Positions 13,931-17,342 of a stretch of DNA of 17,342 nucleotides are shown piece by piece (within the stretch, counting starts at the first letter, position 1; each line of letters starts with the position of its first letter). The notes under the pieces were generated by a model. It had not been told where the DNA came from, ran no database searches, and saw only the letters and a program-made list of their open reading frames with translations. The position numbers and the translations under genes are program-made. This stretch comes from an uncultured Collinsella sp. (GTDB lineage: Bacteria; Actinomycetota; Coriobacteriia; Coriobacteriales; Coriobacteriaceae), in contig URIJ01000022.1 in NCBI GenBank assembly GCA_900547835.1, positions 1 through 17,342 on the forward strand. The letters are read 5' to 3'.

Positions 13931-13962
13931 GGCATTTTGTACGTTCTACGTGCTAAAATGCC
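13931..13962 (+). promoter_or_regulatory. 32-bp palindrome upstream of mihF
   Basis: GGCATTTTGTACGT (13931-13944) pairs with ACGTGC plus AAAATGCC (13948-13962), 14 pairs with one bulged T and a TCT loop. It covers the extended -10 at 13954-13959. It could be an operator on DNA or a leader hairpin if transcription starts from the upstream promoter. No U-run follows, so a terminator is unlikely. Confidence 0.5.
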
Positions 13963-14003
13963 AATTATTGAATCAGATATAACCCAACTACTTGGAGGTA
14001 CGA

Positions 14004-14312
14004 ATGGCACTCCCTCAGCTTACCGATGAGCAGCGCAAGCAGGCTCTTGAGAAGGCTGCTGCCGCACGTCACGCCCGCGCTGAGCTTCGCGAGCAGATCA
14101 AGAAGGGCGAGAAGTCCCTTGAGTCCGTGCTCAACTCCGATGACCCCATCGCTTCCCGCATGAAGGTTTCCACCCTCATCGAGTCTCTCCCTGGTTATGG
14201 CAAGGCCAAGGCCGCCAAGATCATGGAGGAGCTCGGTATCTCCGCTACCCGTCGCGTCCAGGGCCTCGGCGTCCGTCAGCGCGAGCAGCTCCTCGAGCAG
14301 CTGACCAAATAA
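14004..14312 (+). CDS. mihF: Integration host factor, actinobacterial type (mIHF)
   Basis: A small basic, mostly helical nucleoid-associated protein that binds and bends DNA in actinobacteria; first known as the mycobacteriophage L5 integration cofactor and unrelated in fold to E. coli IHF. The 102-aa protein shows the family opening MALPQLTDEQR, an Ala/Arg-rich helix (13-32), the helix-two-turn-helix segment STLIESLPGYGKAKAAKIME (56-75), and the conserved TRRVQGLGVRQR (82-93). ATG at 14004 has GGAGG at 13994-13998; an in-frame TTG at 13992 overlaps that site and is rejected. The gene order mihF-gmk-rpoZ is typical for the phylum. gmk starts with no gap. Confidence 0.95.
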   Translation: MALPQLTDEQRKQALEKAAAARHARAELREQIKKGEKSLESVLNSDDPIASRMKVSTLIESLPGYGKAKAAKIMEELGISATRRVQGLGVRQREQLLEQLTK

Positions 14313-14882
14313 GTGAGCGCTCAGGATTCCAAGCTCTTTGTGATTTCTGGACCGTCAGGCGCAGGCAAGGGTACGCTCGTCACTCGTGTGCGCGAGCGCC
14401 GCTCGAACCTGGGCCTGACGGTTTCGGCTACCACGCGAGCACCACGCAAAGGTGAGGTCGACGGCGTCAACTACTTTTTTCTGACGCGCGAGGAGTTCGA
14501 CCGCCGCGTGGCAAACGGCGAGTTTGTTGAGTGGGCCGAGGTCCACGGTAACTGCTACGGCACGTTGGTGAGCGAGGTCACATCCAAGCTCGCCTCGGGC
14601 GCGTCTCTGATTTTGGAGATCGATGTCCAGGGCGCCCTGCAGGTGAAGGAGCGCTTCCCCGAGGCCGTGCTGATCTTTATCAAGCCGCCTTCGCTTGAGG
14701 TACTCCGCGAGCGTCTAGTCGGTCGCGGTACCGAGACGCCCGAGACGATTGAGCTGCGTATGGCAAACGCCGCCGATGAGCTTGCCCTTGCCGACCGCTA
14801 CGACGACGTCGTGGTTAATGACGATCTCGACCGCGCGACCGATGAGCTCGTTCGCGTTCTCGATATGCATGAAAGGATCTGA
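14313..14882 (+). CDS. gmk: Guanylate kinase
   Basis: Phosphorylates GMP to GDP with ATP and is essential for GTP supply. The 189-aa protein has the P-loop GPSGAGKGT (13-21), the GMP-binding segment SATTRAPRKGEVDGVNYFF (38-56), and FVEWAEVHGNCYGT (72-85). LILEIDVQGALQV, the lid with RLVGRGTETPETIELR, and a C-terminal VVVNDDLDRA follow. GTG at 14313 directly follows the mihF TAA. I see only a weak ribosome-binding site, so initiation is probably coupled to mihF translation. Full length with no missing motif. Confidence 0.96.
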   Translation: MSAQDSKLFVISGPSGAGKGTLVTRVRERRSNLGLTVSATTRAPRKGEVDGVNYFFLTREEFDRRVANGEFVEWAEVHGNCYGTLVSEVTSKLASGASLILEIDVQGALQVKERFPEAVLIFIKPPSLEVLRERLVGRGTETPETIELRMANAADELALADRYDDVVVNDDLDRATDELVRVLDMHERI

Positions 14883-14887
14883 GGTCC

Positions 14888-15169
14888 GTGTCCGTTGTAA
14901 AGCCTTGCATTGACGATCTTCTGGAGAAGACCGATCACAACCGCTTCCTGCTCGCTTCACTTGCCTCCAAGCGCGCCTGCGACATCAATAGCATGCTGCG
15001 TGGCCAGCACAACCGCGTGCTTGCCGTCCAGGATGTCGATGACATCACCATCGGACTTTCCGGTGCCGATACCATCTCGATGGCTATGGACGAGATTGTC
15101 GACGGCGACATCTCCTACGATGAGGCCCGTTACGAGAAGGCGCTCGGCCACAAGGTTGCTGAAGCCTAA
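14888..15169 (+). CDS. rpoZ: DNA-directed RNA polymerase omega subunit
   Basis: A small subunit that wraps the beta-prime C-terminus and helps RNA polymerase assembly. The 93-aa protein has the family pattern CIDDLLEKTDHNRFLLASLASKRA (7-30 region), then an INSMLRG segment, and EIVDGDISYDEARYEKAL near the C-terminus. GTG at 14888 lies five bases after the gmk stop; AAGGA (14873-14877) and GAGG (14881-14884) are possible ribosome-binding sites. The alternative frame at 14910 is a shadow. Position after gmk is common across bacteria. Confidence 0.93.
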   Translation: MSVVKPCIDDLLEKTDHNRFLLASLASKRACDINSMLRGQHNRVLAVQDVDDITIGLSGADTISMAMDEIVDGDISYDEARYEKALGHKVAEA

Positions 15170-16414
15170 ATGGCGGCTCGCGTCTGCCTGGTCCACTATC
15201 ACGAGGTTGGACTGAAGGGCAAGAACCGCGCACATTTTGAGCATATCCTCATGGATAACATCAAGGCGGCCTTGGCCGCCTTTTCCGTGAATGCCGTGTC
15301 TCGAATTTCCGGTTATATCCTCGTGACCTTTAACGAGCATCAGGCCGATGAGGCGGCGCGTGTCATTCGCACCGTTCCCGGCGTTGCCCGTGTATCTTTG
15401 GCGTATCACACTAACCGCGACCCGCAGGAGTACTGTGCCGCCGCCGTCAAGGCGCTGCGCGAGTTTGGTCCTTTCGATTCGTTTAAGGTGCACGCCAAGC
15501 GCTCCAATACCGACTATGAGCTCACCTCGATTGATATCAATCGTCAGGTGGGTGAGGTACTGTGCGAGGCCTTCCCCGATAAAAAGGTTCAAATGCACGA
15601 CCCCGATGCGATGGTGCACGTACTGGTGGTCCAGGGTAGCGTCTACGTGTATGCGCGCTCCGAGCGCGGCGTGGGCGGTCTGCCGGTGGGTTCTGCCGGC
15701 AAGGTCGTGACGCTGTTGTCGTCGGGTATCGATTCTCCGGTGGCGACCTGGATGCTCGCGCGTCGCGGCGCGGTGTGCGTGCCGGTACATTTCTCCGGTC
15801 GTCCGCAGACGCCCGATACGAGCGAGTATTTGGTGCAGGACATCATCCGTGCGCTTGAGCCGGGTGTCCAGATCGGCCGCCTGTACGTGGTGCCGTTTGG
15901 CGACTGCCAGCGTGAGATTTCGGTCACCTGTCCCAGCAACCTGCGCGTGATTATGTATCGCCGCATTATGTATTCGGTTGCCGAGCGCATTGCACACATC
16001 GAGGGTGCCAAGGCTATCGTTACGGGCGAATCACTTGGGCAGGTTGCCTCCCAAACGCTTGAGAACATCATGGCCGTCAACGAGGCCGTGAAGATCCCCG
16101 TGTTCCGTCCTCTCATCGGTTCGGACAAGCAGGAGATCATCGCGCGCGCCGAGGAGATCGGTACGTTCGATATCTCGACTGAGGCCGCTCCCGACTGCTG
16201 CACGCTATTTATGCCGCGCCGTCCCGAGACGCATGCCAAACTCGATGCCGTGCATGAGGCCTGGGAGCTGTTCGATCATGAGGAGATGATCGAGCGCCTG
16301 CTCAAGCAGACCGAGTACATCGACTTCGAGAGCAACACGTATAAGGCCCCTAAGACCTTAAAACGCAAACATTCGGAGCTTGCTCCGCGTGAGATTTACC
16401 AAGATCACGAGTAA
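15170..16414 (+). CDS. thiI: tRNA 4-thiouridine synthase ThiI
   Basis: Adds sulfur to U8 of tRNA (4-thiouridine) and in some bacteria also supplies sulfur for the thiazole of thiamine. The 414-aa protein has an N-terminal ferredoxin-like and THUMP region (about 1-165, with HYHEVGLKGKNR at 9-20). The adenylating PP-loop LLSSGIDSPVATW (182-194) follows, then TGESLGQVASQTLEN (285-299) and the catalytic region APDCCTLFMP (340-349). C344 corresponds to the E. coli sulfur-handling cysteine. There is no C-terminal rhodanese domain, so sulfur must come from a separate partner such as a dedicated cysteine desulfurase, as in Bacillus. ATG at 15170 directly follows the rpoZ TAA; coupling is likely. The operon ends at the terminator at 16425. 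Confidence 0.95.
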   Translation: MAARVCLVHYHEVGLKGKNRAHFEHILMDNIKAALAAFSVNAVSRISGYILVTFNEHQADEAARVIRTVPGVARVSLAYHTNRDPQEYCAAAVKALREFGPFDSFKVHAKRSNTDYELTSIDINRQVGEVLCEAFPDKKVQMHDPDAMVHVLVVQGSVYVYARSERGVGGLPVGSAGKVVTLLSSGIDSPVATWMLARRGAVCVPVHFSGRPQTPDTSEYLVQDIIRALEPGVQIGRLYVVPFGDCQREISVTCPSNLRVIMYRRIMYSVAERIAHIEGAKAIVTGESLGQVASQTLENIMAVNEAVKIPVFRPLIGSDKQEIIARAEEIGTFDISTEAAPDCCTLFMPRRPETHAKLDAVHEAWELFDHEEMIERLLKQTEYIDFESNTYKAPKTLKRKHSELAPREIYQDHE

Positions 16415-16424
16415 ATTTGTGCAT

Positions 16425-16457
16425 AGACCGACGATGCTTCTGCATCGCCGGTCTTTT
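16425..16457 (+). terminator. Terminator after thiI
   Basis: AGACCG-A-CGATGC (16425-16437) pairs with GCATCG-C-CGGTCT (16442-16454), 12 pairs with one mismatch and a TTCT tetraloop, running into TTTT. It ends the mihF-gmk-rpoZ-thiI unit. Confidence 0.9.
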
Positions 16458-16529
16458 GCTATCTGGGCATTTTGCGGCTAAGTGTTCATTTGGTGACGTG
16501 TGCCTGAATAAATGGACAGATTTGTGCAA

Positions 16530-16570
16530 GGTTTTGGTCGGTTTTTGGTTTGACCGCTAAAACCGGTTTT
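16530..16570 (+). other. GGTTTT-rich inverted-repeat cluster upstream of comEA
   Basis: GGTTTT occurs at 16530, 16540 and 16565. CGGTTTT (16539-16545) is the inverse of AAAACCG (16559-16565), and GGTC (16536-16539) of GACC (16552-16555). Several alternative hairpins are possible. No promoter with both elements is evident, and its role is unknown. Confidence 0.4.
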
Positions 16571-16627
16571 GGAGCGTGGCTGTTGCGGAGCTCCTTTCCT
16601 GACACGATGGTGTTGGGAGGTTTTGCT

Positions 16628-17341
16628 ATGGCGCAGCGCGAACAACACGAACGGGTCAAAAAGATGGACCGCTTGGCGGACAAGCTGTTCGGTCATAAGG
16701 CAGTGGTGATGGCGATACTGGTCGTCATTGCGATGGCGAGTGGACTGGCAATGGCGAACTTTGGCGGCGGTGCCGGCGGTGTGTCGTTTGAGCGCACTGA
16801 TGGTTCGGGCACGTTAGTGGAGCCGGGATCCGGCGATGCTTCGAGCGGAAAGACATCCGAAGGCTCTTCGCCTAAGGCGTCTGCCGCGGCAGAGGTTTAT
16901 GTCGATGTTGATGGCGCCGTGGTGTCACCCGGTGTATATCGCCTCAAAGACGGGGCGCGGGTGGCTCAGGCGATTGATGCCGCCGGCGGACTGGCGCCCG
17001 AAGCAGACGTTACGGGGCTTAATCGTGCATCCAAGGTCACTGATGGACAAAAAATTCACGTTCCAACGGTAGGGGAGCAGCAGGCGTCCATTGCGGAAGC
17101 CGGTGTTGATGGTGGGACTTCCGCATCGTCGGGCGTTAGTGGCGCAACAGGCCTAGTAAACATCAATACGGCAAGCGCAGAAGAGCTGCAGACGCTTTCG
17201 GGCATCGGCCCCTCCATGGCCCAGTCGATTATCGATGAGCGGACAAAGAACGGTGCTTTCGCCTCGGTTGACGATCTGATGCGTGTGTCGGGAATCGGCG
17301 AGAAGAAGCTTGCCAAAATCAAAGATTGCATCTGCGTATGA
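16628..17341 (+). CDS. comEA: ComEA-type competence DNA-binding protein
   Basis: ComEA is a membrane-anchored DNA receptor that pulls double-stranded DNA to the ComEC channel during natural transformation. The 237-aa protein has a basic N-terminus, one membrane segment (about 25-44, AVVMAILVVIAMASGLAMAN), a Ser/Gly-rich spacer (45-88), an SLBB domain (about 89-147, with VYVDVDGAVVSPGVYRL), and a second linker. A C-terminal tandem helix-hairpin-helix domain follows, with LVNINTASAEELQTLSGIG (176-194) and MRVSGIGEKKLAKI (218-231). ATG at 16628 follows GGGAGG (16615-16620) at 7 nt; a longer reading from 16550 lacks a site. The stop overlaps the next ATG, as in comEA-comEC operons. Competence itself is not proven by this gene alone. 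Confidence 0.92.
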   Translation: MAQREQHERVKKMDRLADKLFGHKAVVMAILVVIAMASGLAMANFGGGAGGVSFERTDGSGTLVEPGSGDASSGKTSEGSSPKASAAAEVYVDVDGAVVSPGVYRLKDGARVAQAIDAAGGLAPEADVTGLNRASKVTDGQKIHVPTVGEQQASIAEAGVDGGTSASSGVSGATGLVNINTASAEELQTLSGIGPSMAQSIIDERTKNGAFASVDDLMRVSGIGEKKLAKIKDCICV

Positions 17342-17342
17342 G
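17338..17342 (+). CDS. Start codon of the next gene, probably comEC (partial)
   Basis: ATG at 17338-17340 overlaps the comEA stop as ATGA. Only the first codon lies in the window. comEC is the usual next gene, so the identity is inferred from order alone. Confidence 0.3.

Overview
The window is about 60% G+C by eye and reads as a normal chromosomal segment of a coriobacterial actinobacterium. Collinsella or a close relative is my best guess. The reasons are the actinobacterial-type integration host factor (mIHF) directly upstream of gmk and rpoZ, a class 1B dihydroorotate dehydrogenase pair (pyrK-pyrD) inside a pyr operon, a large fermentative adhE, and the codon usage. The genus is inference; no rRNA is present to confirm it.

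Layout. (1) 1-2824, plus strand: ispG (isoprenoid synthesis, MEP pathway) abutting proS (prolyl-tRNA synthetase), closed by a strong hairpin at 2855-2907. (2) 2930-6505, minus strand: adhE (bifunctional acetaldehyde/alcohol dehydrogenase) followed by a small phosphotransferase-fold protein of unknown substrate, ending at a terminator at 2920-2967 that faces the proS terminator. (3) 6659-7696: a compact mobile element. It is a Y1/REP-associated tyrosine transposase gene between inverted ends of about 52 bp, each holding a small hairpin between two GGGACAG words. The Shine-Dalgarno of the transposase can be buried in a perfect 10-bp stem. (4) 7700-8090, minus strand: rpmB (ribosomal protein L28, zinc-ribbon form) with its own promoter and terminator. 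(5) 8281-13764, plus strand: a pyrimidine operon, pyrR-pyrB-pyrC-pyrK-pyrD-pyrF, preceded by a leader with mutually exclusive hairpins and an intrinsic terminator. (6) 13765-16457, plus strand: mihF-gmk-rpoZ-thiI with nearly zero spacing, ending at a clear terminator. (7) 16458-17342, plus strand: comEA (DNA uptake), whose stop codon overlaps the ATG of a next gene, probably comEC.

How the genes work together. pyrB, pyrC, pyrK, pyrD and pyrF supply the steps from carbamoyl phosphate to UMP, except the PyrE step. carAB and pyrE are not in the window and must lie elsewhere. PyrR and the leader probably give feedback control by uridine nucleotides. mihF, gmk, rpoZ and thiI are growth-linked housekeeping genes (nucleoid, GMP kinase, RNA polymerase omega, tRNA thiolation).

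I did not find a clear new multi-gene system. The parts that best repay a second look are regulatory and mobile: the transposase element with structured ends and a sequestered ribosome-binding site, the pyr leader that lacks the Bacillus-type PyrR binding loop as far as I can see, a 32-bp palindrome over the mihF promoter region, and inverted repeats upstream of adhE.
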